Shown in pieces: positions 53,043 to 63,448 of a stretch of 64,000 nucleotides of DNA (positions within the stretch are counted from its first letter, which is position 1; each line of letters opens with the position of its first letter). This stretch comes from Planomicrobium sp. CPCC 101079. GTDB lineage: Bacteria; Bacillota; Bacilli; Bacillales_A; Planococcaceae. The stretch covers positions 186,001 to 250,000 of the forward strand of contig NZ_VOHC01000021.1 in the NCBI RefSeq assembly GCF_007859275.1, given 5' to 3'. Under the pieces are notes generated by a model. It saw nothing but the letters and a program-made list of their open reading frames with translations, was not told the DNA's origin and did not search any database. A program made the position numbers and the translations under genes.

Positions 53043-54512
53043 TTGTCTCAATTAGAAACTCCGTTATTCGATGCGCTGCTAAAGCACCGAAACCGGCACC
53101 CGATCCAATTTCACATTCCCGGCCATAAAAAAGGCCAAGGCGTCGATCCCGCATTCCGGGAATTTGTCGGCGACAATATATTATCCATCGATTTGATCAA
53201 TATAGCACCTTTGGATGATCTCCACTCGCCTAAAGGAGCTATTAAACATGCGCAGGAACTGGCAGCTGAAGCGTTCGGCGCCGACTATACTTTCTTTTCT
53301 GTACAAGGAACGAGCGGTGCCATCATGACGATGATTTTAAGCGTTGTCGGGCCGAACGATAAAATCCTCGTGCCAAGAAACGTACATAAATCCATTATGT
53401 CTGCCATCGTTTTTGCCGGAGCAATTCCGATTTTCATTCATCCTGAAGTCGACCCTGACCTTGGAATCTCACATGGCATCTCTGCTGAAGCGGTAGAAAA
53501 AGCGTTAAATGAATATCCTGATGCAAAAGCGGTGCTCGTAATCAATCCAACTTATTTCGGCGTAGCTGCCGATTTGAAACGCATTGTCGATATTGCCCAT
53601 ACCCGTGACATCCCTGTGTTAGTTGATGAAGCCCACGGTGTCCATATCCATTTCCATGAATCATTGCCAGTGTCGGCAATGGCGGCTGGCGCGGATATGG
53701 CGGCAACTTCTGTCCATAAATTAGGCGGATCTATGACGCAAAGCTCTGTCTTGAACGTACGTGATGGCCTAGTTTCGCCCAAGCGCGTGCAATCAACACT
53801 TTCAATGTTGACCACCACTTCAACATCGTACCCAATATTGGCATCTCTTGACACTGCCCGCAGACAGCTTGCCGTCCACGGCTACGACTTGATCGACCAG
53901 ACAATCCGGCTGGCACAAGATGCCCGCAAGCGCATCAATAAAATTCCGCACTTGCGTTGTGTTGGCAAGGAATTACTGAAAACGTCAGCGACATTTGATA
54001 TGGATCCAACGAAATTATTGATCAGCGTCAAAGACCTTGGTATCACTGGCCACCAAGCGGAGGAATGGCTGAGAGAAAAAGCCAATATCGAAGTGGAGTT
54101 GTCGGATCTCTACAATATTTTATGCTTGATAACTATCGGCGACTCGCGCAAAGAATTGAACCTGTTGGTAAATGCCCTCCAAAGAATGAGTGCAACGTTC
54201 GATTCTGAGGCTGCAATTGTTGAGCCGACTGTTCTTATTCCGGACATTCCGCGCCTTGCTATGACGCCTCGTGACGCGTTTTACGCGACAACAGAAGTTA
54301 TACCGATCGCCGAGGCAGTCGGCCGCATCTCAGCAGAATTCATCATGGTCTACCCGCCCGGCATTCCGATTTTCATCCCTGGAGAGATCATTACCCAGGA
54401 AAACATAGAATATATCCGTATGAACGTCGAAGCCGGCTTGCCTGTGCAAGGTCCGGAAGACGATACTTTACAAATGCTGCGTGTTATCAAAGAACAGCAA
54501 GCTATTAGATAA
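53043..54512 (+). CDS. speA: Arginine decarboxylase SpeA (fold-type I PLP)
   Basis: An Orn/Lys/Arg decarboxylase major-domain enzyme closely resembling B. subtilis SpeA, which makes agmatine for polyamine synthesis. Motifs: IQFHIPGHKKGQG, FFSVQGTSGAIMTMIL, VLVINPTYFGVAAD, PVLVDEAHGVHIHFH and the PLP lysine in TSVHKLGGSMTQSS (Lys226); the C-terminal domain has MTPRDAFYATTEVIP and VYPPGIPIFIPGE. The start is TTG at 53043 (489 residues, MSQLETPL), nine bases after GAGGTG; an in-frame GTG at 53031 is within that site. Confidence 0.92.
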   Translation: MSQLETPLFDALLKHRNRHPIQFHIPGHKKGQGVDPAFREFVGDNILSIDLINIAPLDDLHSPKGAIKHAQELAAEAFGADYTFFSVQGTSGAIMTMILSVVGPNDKILVPRNVHKSIMSAIVFAGAIPIFIHPEVDPDLGISHGISAEAVEKALNEYPDAKAVLVINPTYFGVAADLKRIVDIAHTRDIPVLVDEAHGVHIHFHESLPVSAMAAGADMAATSVHKLGGSMTQSSVLNVRDGLVSPKRVQSTLSMLTTTSTSYPILASLDTARRQLAVHGYDLIDQTIRLAQDARKRINKIPHLRCVGKELLKTSATFDMDPTKLLISVKDLGITGHQAEEWLREKANIEVELSDLYNILCLITIGDSRKELNLLVNALQRMSATFDSEAAIVEPTVLIPDIPRLAMTPRDAFYATTEVIPIAEAVGRISAEFIMVYPPGIPIFIPGEIITQENIEYIRMNVEAGLPVQGPEDDTLQMLRVIKEQQAIR

Positions 54513-54521
54513 AAAACTTAA

Positions 54522-54562
54522 CAAACGGCCCGGCAGCAATAAGCTTCCGGGCCGTTTTATTA
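54522..54562. terminator. Bidirectional terminator between speA and the deacetylase gene
   Basis: Perfect 11-bp stem AAACGGCCCGG / CCGGGCCGTTT around a 13-base loop, with A- and T-rich flanks; it overlaps the stop of the minus-strand gene. Confidence 0.88.
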
Positions 54563-55414
54563 TTCCACACCTTCAATTTTAGACGGATCAATAAAGCTAT
54601 AGCCTTTTTTGCTTAAGCCGTCAATTATGTCCGGCAGTGCTTCGGCAGTCCATTCACGGTCATGCATTAAAAGATTGGCACCGTTTTGCAAAAACTCAGA
54701 ATTGACCATGATATCGGTCAATGCAGCTGCATCCATATACTGCTGTTCCCAGTCATAGCCATATGTCCAGTTCATAAGCAGCATACCTTCTTCTGCAACA
54801 AGCTCTCGGCTGAAGTCTGTATTGGCCCCCTGCGGCGCACGGAAGAACTTCGGCTTTTCGCCAATTGTTTCCTCAATTGTCTTGCTGACAGCCAAAATTT
54901 CCTCACGCTGTTGTTCTTCAGAAATAGTTGGCAGGATGGCATGCGTTTCCGTGTGATTGCCAATCGCAAAGCCCATATCGTGTATTTTCTTTAATGTTTC
55001 TTTTTCCTCATCCGTATCCAAAAAATGGCCATTAACAAAGAAAATAGCGGGAATGCCCTTTTCTTTCAGTGTTTCAGCCATTTCGAGCGACCGCTTATCC
55101 GGTGCATCATCAATTGTAATGAGGACAGCTTCTTCGCTCGCGCCATTGACAGGCTCGAATCCCCAAAATGCCGGATTAAGCTTATACTCTGGTTTTTCAG
55201 CCTCTGCTTTCGCTTTCGCTTCTGCTTCTGCTTCAGCTTTTTCTCTTTCAGCTTTTTCCGCAGCTTCTTTCTCAACTTTCTCTTTTTCTGCAGCCGCTTC
55301 CGTTTCTTGCTGCTCCACAGATTCGGCCGGTTCTTCAGCAGACTGAGCATCGCTGCTGCATGCTGTCAGTAAAGCCAAACTTGCAGCAGCCATGAAAATT
55401 TTCATATGTATCAT
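54560..55414 (-). CDS. Lipoprotein polysaccharide deacetylase (NodB domain)
   Basis: 284 residues. Lipoprotein signal with lipobox LLTAC (Cys19), a 50-residue Ala/Glu/Lys helical spacer (27-74), then a NodB deacetylase domain (about 95-280). The metal and catalytic motifs are TIDDAP (100-105, usually TFDDGP, with both Asp kept), His154 and His158 in NHTETH, RAPQG (192-196) and LLMHD (His251). It probably removes acetyl groups from a wall polysaccharide on the outer membrane face. It stands where B. subtilis has slp, between speA and pdhD. GGTGAT precedes the ATG. Confidence 0.87.
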   Translation of the reverse strand: MIHMKIFMAAASLALLTACSSDAQSAEEPAESVEQQETEAAAEKEKVEKEAAEKAEREKAEAEAEAKAKAEAEKPEYKLNPAFWGFEPVNGASEEAVLITIDDAPDKRSLEMAETLKEKGIPAIFFVNGHFLDTDEEKETLKKIHDMGFAIGNHTETHAILPTISEEQQREEILAVSKTIEETIGEKPKFFRAPQGANTDFSRELVAEEGMLLMNWTYGYDWEQQYMDAAALTDIMVNSEFLQNGANLLMHDREWTAEALPDIIDGLSKKGYSFIDPSKIEGVE

Positions 55415-55599
55415 TGTTGCATCACCATAGCCCTTTCGAAGTTCAGTTTAGCATAAATCAAGCATTTATTACATATAATAGCAGGAGCACAACGAACAAA
55501 TAGAGCCTGTCACTGCTGATAGAATACCGATTGTTTAGAAAATTGACAAGCTATTCTTCGTGCACAATAAAAATTAACTTTTTTGCAGAATAAATAAAC

Positions 55600-55634
55600 A
55601 AAAAAAGAAGCCGCAAATTTTGCGGCTTCTTTTC
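55600..55634 (-). terminator. Intrinsic terminator of the pdh operon
   Basis: AAGAAGCCGCA / TGCGGCTTCTT, a four-base loop and seven T on the minus strand, three bases after the pdhD stop. Confidence 0.92.
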
Positions 55635-55637
55635 TAC

Positions 55638-57047
55638 TTATTTAAGGATGTGGATTGGTGCTCCCATTGCTACTTCAGCAGCTTCCATCGTAACTTCAGC
55701 TAATGTCGGGTGAGCGTGGATGGTCATTGCGATATCTTCAACAGTCATTCCTGCTTCGATTGCAAGGCCAAGTTCAGCGATCATGTCTGATGCGCCAGCT
55801 CCAACGATTTGAGCGCCAAGAAGCAAACCATCTGATTTGCGTGAAACCAATTTCACGAAACCTTCAGTTGCGTTCAATGAAAGCGCGCGCCCATTAACGC
55901 CGAATGGGAATTTAGCAGCACTTGCTTCAAATCCTTCAGCTTTTGCTTGCTCTTCAGTCAAACCGACGCTAGCAAGTTCTGGGTCTGTGAAGCAAACTGC
56001 AGGGATTGCCAAGTAATCGACTACTGATGATTCGCCAGCAATCGCTTCTGCAGCAACTTTCCCTTCGTATGATGCCTTATGTGCCAATTGCAGACCAGCA
56101 ACAACATCACCAATTGCATAAATGTTCGGGATGTTTGTACGGCACTGCTTGTCGACGTTGATCAAACCGCGTTCGCCAAATTCGACGCCAACTTCTTCAA
56201 GTCCCATCTCATCTGTGTTCGGACGGCGGCCAACAGTCACCAATACATAGTCAGCGTCAACTGTTTTTTCTTCTCCGCCTGCAGCATAAGTAACTGTAAC
56301 GCCTGTTTCAGTTTCTTCAACGCCTTTTGCAGAAGCATTTGTAATAACTTCAACGCCTTTTTTCTTCAAACCTTTTTTAACGATAGCTGTCATTTGCTTT
56401 TCAAATCCAGCCAAGATATCTGGAGCGCCTTCAAGAATCGTTACTTCAGAACCCATATTAGCATATGCAGTTCCTAGTTCCGTTCCGATATAGCCGCCGC
56501 CGATAACTACTAGTTTGCCCGGTACTTCATCAAGATTCAAAGCGCCTGTTGAGTTGATGACGCGTTTAGAGAATTTGAATGTCGGAATTTCTACAGGGCG
56601 TGAGCCAGTAGCAATAATCGCATTTTTGAATTTATACGTTTGAGCAGCGTTTTCAGTGATGACACGAATCGTATTCGTATCTACAAAGTAAGCTTCTCCG
56701 CGTACGATTTCAACTTTGTTGCCTTTTAACAGCGATTCAACACCGCCAGTCAATTTTTTAACAACACCGTTTTTGAAAGCCTGGGCTTTTTCAAAGTTAA
56801 GCGTAACTTCGTTTGCAACCACACCCATATCATCTGAATGCTTTGCTTCTTCAAAACGGTGGCCTACTGAAATCAGCGCTTTTGAAGGGATACATCCAAC
56901 GTTAAGGCACACGCCGCCGATGTATTCTTTTTCAACGATCGTTACTTTTTGACCTGTTTGTGCAGCACGGATCGCTGCAACATATCCGCCAGGGCCTGAG
57001 CCGATGACGAGCGTATCTGTTTCAATTGGGAAATCTCCTACTACCAT
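55638..57047 (-). CDS. pdhD: Dihydrolipoamide dehydrogenase E3
   Basis: E3 of pyruvate dehydrogenase (and possibly of other 2-oxoacid complexes); it reoxidises dihydrolipoyl groups and passes electrons to NAD. FAD motif [19 protein letters not shown], redox disulfide Cys47/Cys52 in [16 protein letters not shown] motif [21 protein letters not shown] and the C-terminal interface IHAHPTLAE with the catalytic His. 469 residues. Four bases downstream of pdhC. Confidence 0.97.
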   Translation of the reverse strand: MVVGDFPIETDTLVIGSGPGGYVAAIRAAQTGQKVTIVEKEYIGGVCLNVGCIPSKALISVGHRFEEAKHSDDMGVVANEVTLNFEKAQAFKNGVVKKLTGGVESLLKGNKVEIVRGEAYFVDTNTIRVITENAAQTYKFKNAIIATGSRPVEIPTFKFSKRVINSTGALNLDEVPGKLVVIGGGYIGTELGTAYANMGSEVTILEGAPDILAGFEKQMTAIVKKGLKKKGVEVITNASAKGVEETETGVTVTYAAGGEEKTVDADYVLVTVGRRPNTDEMGLEEVGVEFGERGLINVDKQCRTNIPNIYAIGDVVAGLQLAHKASYEGKVAAEAIAGESSVVDYLAIPAVCFTDPELASVGLTEEQAKAEGFEASAAKFPFGVNGRALSLNATEGFVKLVSRKSDGLLLGAQIVGAGASDMIAELGLAIEAGMTVEDIAMTIHAHPTLAEVTMEAAEVAMGAPIHILK

Positions 57048-57051
57048 AAGT

Positions 57052-58437
57052 TTACGCCTCCATTAATAATAGTTCTGGTTCGCTCAACAAGCGTTTAATG
57101 TGGTTCAATGCATGCTGTGCAGTTGCTCCGTCGATCATGCGGTGATCGAAGCTCAATGATAATGCTAACACAGGAGCCGCTACGATTTCACCGTTTTTAA
57201 TTACCGGCTTCTCTGCAATGCGTCCGATTCCAAGAATTGCAACTTCCGGATGGTTGATAACTGGCGTGAACCATTGTCCACCGGCAGATCCAATATTGGT
57301 GATTGAACATGATGCGCCTCTCATTTCGTTTGGAGACAATTTTCCTGAACGGGCTTTTTCAGCCAGCTCGTTGATTTCAGCGGAAATCGAGAAAACAGAT
57401 TTACGGTCAGCGTTTTTAACAACCGGCACTAATAAGCCTTTGTCAGTATCTGCCGCGATGCCGATATTGAAGTAATGTTTTTGGATGATTTCGCTTGTTG
57501 CATCATCGAGTGATGTATTTAATGCCGGGAATTCGCGCAACGTGCTAACTAGCGCTTTTACCACGTATGGCAAATACGTCAACTTGATTTGTTTTTCAGC
57601 AGCGATATCTTTGAACTTTTTGCGGTGCGCAACAAGTTCTGTAACATCCACTTCATCCATAAGAGTTACGTGTGGTGCTGTATGTTTCGAGTGTACCATC
57701 GCTTTAGCGATTGCTTTACGGATTCCAGACATCTTCTCGCGAGTTTCTGGGAATTCGCCTTCTGGAACAGGAGCAGCTGCTGCAGCTTTTGGTGTTTCTT
57801 CTTGTGCTGCAGCCGGAGCTTCCGCTTTCGCTTCTTCAGGAGCAGCTGCCGGCTGTTGGCCGCCATTCAAGAACGCTTCTACATCTTCTTTTGTGACGCG
57901 GCCATTGTTGCCTGAACCCGAAACTTGCTTGATGTCAACATTCTGTTCACGAGCAAATTTGCGTACCGATGGCATTGCGATGACGCGTGCATTTGAATCT
58001 GTTTCAGTTTCGACTTGAGGCTGAGCGCCGGCTCCAGTGTTTCCTACATTCGGGACTTCTTCTTTAACAGGAGCTTTGTCGACTTTTTGGCTAGACTCAG
58101 AAGTGCCGGATTGAACCAATTCTTCTGTGCTTTCTTCAACTTCTTGGACGTTGCCATCCTGTCCAGCGTGGCTGCCTTTAAATTGGATGTCATCTGCGCC
58201 TTCTGCATCGATGCGAACCAATACGTCTCCGACAACTGCTACAGTTCCTTCTTCAACAAGGATTTCCAGAATCTTTCCTGTCACTGGCGAAGGCATTTCA
58301 ACGACCGATTTGTCGTTTTGCACTTCAAACAGAATGTCATCCTCTTCAATTGTGTCTCCAACTCCAACGAACCATTTTACGATTTCACCTTCATGAATAC
58401 CTTCTCCGATATCCGGTAAACGAAATTCAAAAGCCAT
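57052..58437 (-). CDS. pdhC: Dihydrolipoamide acetyltransferase E2
   Basis: E2 core of pyruvate dehydrogenase. One lipoyl domain (1-80; lipoyl Lys43 in [10 protein letters not shown]), an acidic linker, the E1/E3-binding domain (about 135-170: [30 protein letters not shown]), an Ala/Pro-rich linker and the catalytic domain with [17 protein letters not shown] (His and Asp of the active site). ATG at 58437 is chosen; upstream codons form part of the AAAGGGTGA site. 461 residues. Confidence 0.97.
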   Translation of the reverse strand: MAFEFRLPDIGEGIHEGEIVKWFVGVGDTIEEDDILFEVQNDKSVVEMPSPVTGKILEILVEEGTVAVVGDVLVRIDAEGADDIQFKGSHAGQDGNVQEVEESTEELVQSGTSESSQKVDKAPVKEEVPNVGNTGAGAQPQVETETDSNARVIAMPSVRKFAREQNVDIKQVSGSGNNGRVTKEDVEAFLNGGQQPAAAPEEAKAEAPAAAQEETPKAAAAAPVPEGEFPETREKMSGIRKAIAKAMVHSKHTAPHVTLMDEVDVTELVAHRKKFKDIAAEKQIKLTYLPYVVKALVSTLREFPALNTSLDDATSEIIQKHYFNIGIAADTDKGLLVPVVKNADRKSVFSISAEINELAEKARSGKLSPNEMRGASCSITNIGSAGGQWFTPVINHPEVAILGIGRIAEKPVIKNGEIVAAPVLALSLSFDHRMIDGATAQHALNHIKRLLSEPELLLMEA

Positions 58438-58465
58438 TAGTTTCACCCTTTCTTTTACGCAACTA

Positions 58466-59443
58466 TTAGAACGTAAGAACTTTTTTCGCTGTTTCTACTA
58501 TATCCTTCGAGTTCGGCAGCCAAACTTGTTCAGCTTGCGAGAATGGGAAGATCGAATCCGGTGCTGTAACACGCAGTACCGGCGCTTCCAAACTTAAGAT
58601 AGCGCGGTCCATGATTTCAGCCACGACGCCAGCAGCAATGCCGCCTTGTTTTTGTGCTTCTTGAACGACCATTGCGCGTCCTGTCTTCTCAACAGAAGCG
58701 ATGATTGTTTCGATATCCAAAGGCTGAATAGTACGAAGGTCGACGACTTCCACTGAATAGCCTTCTTTTTCAAGTTCTTCAGCCGCTTTCAAGCTTTCTT
58801 GGACCATAGCGCCGTAAGTCACGATTGAAAGGTCTTTTCCTTCGCGTTTTACGTCAGCTTTTCCTAACGGAATTGTGTATGACTCTTCAGGCACTTCTTG
58901 ACGGCCTGAGCGGTAAAGTTTCAGATGCTCCAGGAAAACTACCGGATCATTGTCGCGGATTGAAGAAATCAACAAACCTTTTGCATCGTACGGAGTTGAT
59001 GGAACAACCACTTTCAAACCAGGCTGTGAAGTCATCAAACTTTCCAACGAATCGGCGTGCATTTCCGGTGTATGGACACCGCCGCCAAATGGTGAACGGA
59101 TCGTTACAGGTGCGTTCAAGCTGCCGCCGCTGCGGAAACGCATGCGAGCCATTTGCCCATTGATCGAATCCATTACTTCGTATACGAATCCGAAAAACTG
59201 AATTTCAGGAATTGGACGGAAACCTTGCAAAGCCAAGCCAATTGCAAGGCCGCCAATACCAGATTCCGCAAGTGGTGTATCAAATACACGATCTTCGCCA
59301 AACTCTTTTTGCAAACCTTCAGTAGCACGGAAAACTCCGCCGTTGTTCCCGACGTCTTCACCGAAAACTAGAACGTTTTCGTCGTTTTTCAACTCTGTTC
59401 TCAGAGCGTCCGTAATCGCTTGAATCATCGTCATTTGTGCCAT
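58466..59443 (-). CDS. pdhB: Pyruvate dehydrogenase E1 beta
   Basis: Beta subunit of E1. It contains [39 protein letters not shown], the Glu region of thiamine-diphosphate activation, and [17 protein letters not shown]. 325 residues. It starts three bases after pdhA and ends 28 bases before pdhC. Confidence 0.97.
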   Translation of the reverse strand: MAQMTMIQAITDALRTELKNDENVLVFGEDVGNNGGVFRATEGLQKEFGEDRVFDTPLAESGIGGLAIGLALQGFRPIPEIQFFGFVYEVMDSINGQMARMRFRSGGSLNAPVTIRSPFGGGVHTPEMHADSLESLMTSQPGLKVVVPSTPYDAKGLLISSIRDNDPVVFLEHLKLYRSGRQEVPEESYTIPLGKADVKREGKDLSIVTYGAMVQESLKAAEELEKEGYSVEVVDLRTIQPLDIETIIASVEKTGRAMVVQEAQKQGGIAAGVVAEIMDRAILSLEAPVLRVTAPDSIFPFSQAEQVWLPNSKDIVETAKKVLTF

Positions 59444-59446
59444 TGC

Positions 59447-60604
<1,158 letters not shown>

Positions 60605-60632
60605 TTAGTAATACAATTGCATTTCCTTACTC

Positions 60633-60661
60633 AGTATACGTTAGTAAATTTACATGGTCAA
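60633..60661 (-). promoter_or_regulatory. Sigma-A promoter of pdhABCD
   Basis: TTGACC, exactly 17 bases, TATACT on the minus strand; the transcript would carry a leader of about 67 bases, AT-rich and without an obvious hairpin. Confidence 0.75.
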
Positions 60662-60789
60662 TCATAGCGAACCTATAATTATCAAGGATTGCTTAATATA
60701 AAGCTATTCCTTCAAATAAAATCTGTATCAGTAGATTCTCTTGGCCTGTATTATAAAACAGTTCTCTTGTATCCCATCTTTTATAGCAC

Positions 60790-60815
60790 AGAAAAAGCAG
60801 CCTATAGGCTGCCGT
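60790..60815 (-). terminator. Intrinsic terminator after ykyA
   Basis: GGCAGCC, four-base loop, GGCTGCT then TTTTC on the minus strand, five bases after the ykyA stop. Confidence 0.75.
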
Positions 60816-60819
60816 CTCC

Positions 60820-61458
60820 TTACTTTTCAGCTAATTTGTCAATTGTACTATTTTTCAATTCATTAAACTGTTCTGTTTGTTCGTTGAACACTGTAACAGC
60901 TTCCTGAACTTTTGCGTTTTGTTCATTTACTTCTGCCGTCTTTTCTTGAAGCATGGAAAGATCGGTTTCCTCATTGAGGAGCATCTCGTACAATTCTTTT
61001 TGCAGATTGGTCAATTCTTCATAAGCAGCAGAAAACTCGGCATGCGAATTAAAACGTTCTTGCATTTTTTCCTTTAGCGCTGTCAAATCTGCTTTAACAC
61101 TATCTTCTTTCGCTTCTTCGATAACTGTATCGATTTCTTTGAAAGTTTCTTCGGCATTGATCATAGAGTCTTTTTCCTTCTCAAGAAGAACCAGCCTTTC
61201 TTCTGCTGAAGCCAATGCTTCTTCTGCTTGGGCCTTTACTTCATCTTGCTGCTCTTGAGTAAGAGCCATGATCGACTCAAATAATTGCTGCTCGTTTTTC
61301 TCCAGCTTTTCCATTTCACCTTGGGTGTTTCGATAGTCTTGTTCCGCTTCAAACGTATCTTTCAGCACAGTATCCAGTTGTTCACCAGGAGTTGGTCCTG
61401 AACAGGCGCTTAAAAGCAATGCACTTGAAAACAATGTAATCATCATAGTCCTTTTCAA
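60820..61458 (-). CDS. ykyA: Coiled-coil lipoprotein YkyA
   Basis: A 212-residue lipoprotein (lipobox LLSAC, Cys19) made almost wholly of charged coiled coil; it corresponds to YkyA, a putative cell-wall-binding lipoprotein encoded upstream of pdhA in Bacillus. Role unknown. ATG with AAGGAGGG upstream. A terminator and a separate pdh promoter lie downstream, so it is its own unit. Confidence 0.88.
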   Translation of the reverse strand: MKRTMMITLFSSALLLSACSGPTPGEQLDTVLKDTFEAEQDYRNTQGEMEKLEKNEQQLFESIMALTQEQQDEVKAQAEEALASAEERLVLLEKEKDSMINAEETFKEIDTVIEEAKEDSVKADLTALKEKMQERFNSHAEFSAAYEELTNLQKELYEMLLNEETDLSMLQEKTAEVNEQNAKVQEAVTVFNEQTEQFNELKNSTIDKLAEK

Positions 61459-61602
61459 TCAAAACCCTCCTTACATACATGAATTAACTATAGTCTTTCG
61501 CCCAAAAAAACACAACTGACTCTCTAGGTTTTTTTCTTTCTCCTTCGCTTTTATTGCGCTATACTAATGGGAATGGCAAGACCAATGAAAGGATGAAACA
61601 AC

Positions 61603-62169
61603 TTGATACTTATGAAAGACATTATTCGCGAAGGCCACCCAACTCTTCGCGTACGTTCAAAAGAAGTTACATTTCCACTATCCGAAGAAGACCGAAAACT
61701 CAGCGAAGATTTGCTGGAATATGTAATTAACAGCCAAAAAGATGAAATGATCGAAAAATATGATTTACGTCCTGGTGTCGGGATTGCTGCGCCTCAAGTC
61801 AATGTGCCGAAACGCATATTCGCCCTCCACTTTGATGAAAATTCCGGAGAAAACTTAAGCCTGATTGCGATAAACCCGAAAATTGTCAGCCATTCTGTTG
61901 AAAAAGCTTATTTATCAGCAGGAGAAGGCTGTTTGAGCGTGGACCGCCCTGTACCCGGTTATGTTCCTCGTTATGCCCGTGTTACAGTCAAAGCGTTTGA
62001 CCTTGAAGGCAAGGAATACAAGATGCGCTTGAAAGGATTGCCGGCCATTGCTTTTCAGCATGAACTGGACCACTTGAACGGCATCATGTTCTTTGACCAT
62101 ATCAATCCGAAAAATCCGTTTGCCGAAATTGAAAATGCCATAGCAATAGATAGAGCTTCGGGGGAATAA
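61603..62169 (+). CDS. def: Peptide deformylase
   Basis: Removes the formyl group from nascent proteins. The three metalloprotease motifs are GVGIAAPQ (58-65), EGCLSV (108-113, metal Cys110) and HELDH (153-157). The insertion pattern is that of the class II (Gram-positive) enzyme. 188 residues. The TTG at 61603 is chosen because AAAGGATG lies seven bases upstream and the MILM start matches B. subtilis YkrB; an ATG nine bases later is too far from the site. Its end lies in a terminator stem. Confidence 0.96.
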   Translation: MILMKDIIREGHPTLRVRSKEVTFPLSEEDRKLSEDLLEYVINSQKDEMIEKYDLRPGVGIAAPQVNVPKRIFALHFDENSGENLSLIAINPKIVSHSVEKAYLSAGEGCLSVDRPVPGYVPRYARVTVKAFDLEGKEYKMRLKGLPAIAFQHELDHLNGIMFFDHINPKNPFAEIENAIAIDRASGE

Positions 62170-62190
62170 TCCCCGAAGCTCTTTTTAAAT
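62153..62190. terminator. Terminator at the end of def
   Basis: GAGCTTCGGGG / CCCCGAAGCTC around a six-base loop followed by five T on the plus strand. It includes the def stop and reaches the end of ykrA on the other strand. Confidence 0.85.
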
Positions 62191-62955
62191 CAATCCGATA
62201 TGGCGGAATGCTTTCGCCAAGCCATCGTTGTCGACGTGATCCGTTACATAGGAAGCCTGTTTCTTTGTTTCTTCGGTTCCATTTCCCATCGATACACTAA
62301 AACCTGCCGTAGCCATCATTTGGACATCGTTCAAACCATCTCCAAACGCGATAGTGTCTTCGATCGAGTGCCCTGTTATTTTGATCAGCCGTTCAATGCC
62401 GCGCGCTTTCGTGCCGCCTTTTGGCACGACATCGCACGAAACACGGTGCCAACGGATAAAGTCCATATCCGTAAACGTCTCTTTGTATTGCGGCTCTTCT
62501 TCTTGCTCACAAAACAATAAGGCTTGGTAGATATCGTTTTCCAAATGAAAATCTTCAATCATGGCTGGATGAGAATATTTTAATGTCTTGATGCCTTCAT
62601 CAATATCCGGATGATAATCGATGCTCGATGCCATTTTTTCATGTGTCAAAAAAACAATCGGATGGTCCCGTTTTTCCGCGTATTCAACAATATCGGAAAG
62701 TGTTTTAGGATTGAGCGCTTCCCTATAAATCGGCTCACCTTGATGAACTATGTACTGCCCATTAAATGTAATATACGTATCGATTTTAAGTTCCTCTAAT
62801 ACTTTTTTCGCCATAAAAGGGCCTCGACCGGTAGCAATGGCAAGTTCATGGCCATTCGCCCTGGCTTCAAGGAGCGCCTCTTTCGCTGATGACGGCAATT
62901 CTTTTTTCGAATTCAGTAAAGTTCCATCAATGTCCAATAGCAATAATTTTCCCAT
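62185..62955 (-). CDS. ykrA: HAD-family (Cof-type) phosphatase YkrA
   Basis: A 256-residue haloacid dehalogenase phosphatase of the Cof/IIB subfamily. Motif I LLLDIDGTLLNS (Asp8, Asp10), motif II AIATGRG, motif III Lys in PKGGTKARGIERL and motif IV IAFGDGLNDVQMM are all present, with a type IIB cap between II and III. Substrate unknown, likely a sugar or cofactor phosphate. ATG with GAGAAATGGG region upstream; convergent with def. Confidence 0.9.
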   Translation of the reverse strand: MGKLLLLDIDGTLLNSKKELPSSAKEALLEARANGHELAIATGRGPFMAKKVLEELKIDTYITFNGQYIVHQGEPIYREALNPKTLSDIVEYAEKRDHPIVFLTHEKMASSIDYHPDIDEGIKTLKYSHPAMIEDFHLENDIYQALLFCEQEEEPQYKETFTDMDFIRWHRVSCDVVPKGGTKARGIERLIKITGHSIEDTIAFGDGLNDVQMMATAGFSVSMGNGTEETKKQASYVTDHVDNDGLAKAFRHIGLI

Positions 62956-63002
62956 TTCTCATTCTCCATTCTTCTTCAGTTTGCAGCCAAATGCTGACCT
63001 GG

Positions 63003-63031
63003 TTTACTTTTTTCTGAAAATACAGTATACT
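63003..63031 (+). promoter_or_regulatory. Promoter of the 23-residue peptide gene
   Basis: TTTACT, 17 bases, TATACT on the plus strand, 21 bases before the ATG. The start of transcription would fall close to the AAGGAG ribosome site, leaving a very short leader. Confidence 0.6.
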
Positions 63032-63052
63032 ATGTACAAGGAGTGATTAGCC

Positions 63053-63124
63053 ATGTTAAAGCGTTTAAAAAGAAAACTTGTTAGACAGCTTAATGGCATC
63101 ATGAACAAAAAGAAAATTGCATAA
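63053..63124 (+). CDS. 23-residue basic peptide, unknown
   Basis: A very small gene encoding MLKRLKRKLVRQLNGIMNKK then KIA. The peptide has nine Lys/Arg and no acidic residue, and can form an amphipathic helix. Support for reality: AAGGAGTGAT five bases before the ATG, a sigma-A-like promoter just upstream, and a perfect terminator six bases after the stop, so promoter, gene and terminator form a complete minimal unit between ykrA and rpoY. I know no family. A small RNA with a dual role is an alternative. Confidence 0.7.
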   Translation: MLKRLKRKLVRQLNGIMNKKKIA

Positions 63125-63129
63125 TTTGG

Positions 63130-63168
63130 TAGCCCTCCATGATAAAAAGGAGGGCTATTCTTTATTTT
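63130..63168 (+). terminator. Intrinsic terminator of the 23-residue peptide gene
   Basis: Perfect 9-bp stem TAGCCCTCC / GGAGGGCTA with a ten-base loop followed by TTCTTTATTTT. Confidence 0.88.
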
Positions 63169-63233
63169 AAAACAATGACATGATAATATAAAGAAAGTGA
63201 ATTTATTTGAACGTGGAAAAAGGAGAGCAAATT

Positions 63234-63446
63234 ATGATTTTTAAAGTTTATTATCAAGAAAACCGTTTTGAGGTACCAGTTCGCGAAAACACTAAGAGCC
63301 TCTATGTTGAAGCATCTACCGAGCGTGAAGTGCGCCAGCACTTGAAAGACCGCAACTATAATATCGAGTTTGTTCAGCTGCTTGAGGGCAGCCACTTGGA
63401 ATATGAACAAGCGAGCCAAAATTACGAAGTTGAGAGCATCAACTAA
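63234..63446 (+). CDS. rpoY: RNA polymerase epsilon subunit RpoY
   Basis: The small epsilon subunit (DUF1447, YkzG) of Bacillota RNA polymerase, 70 residues: [34 protein letters not shown] and [18 protein letters not shown] are typical. ATG at 63234 with AAAGGAGA; codons upstream to 63207 have no site. Two bases before rnjA, hence co-transcribed with it. TAATAT at 63184-63189 is a possible -10 box. Confidence 0.95.
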   Translation: MIFKVYYQENRFEVPVRENTKSLYVEASTEREVRQHLKDRNYNIEFVQLLEGSHLEYEQASQNYEVESIN

Positions 63447-63448
63447 AT

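Noticed and set aside
54513-55640. SR1-like small RNA near speA
   Set aside because: B. subtilis has the SR1 RNA in the speA/pdh neighbourhood. I looked for its short peptide frame and terminator here and found only the deacetylase gene and ordinary terminators.
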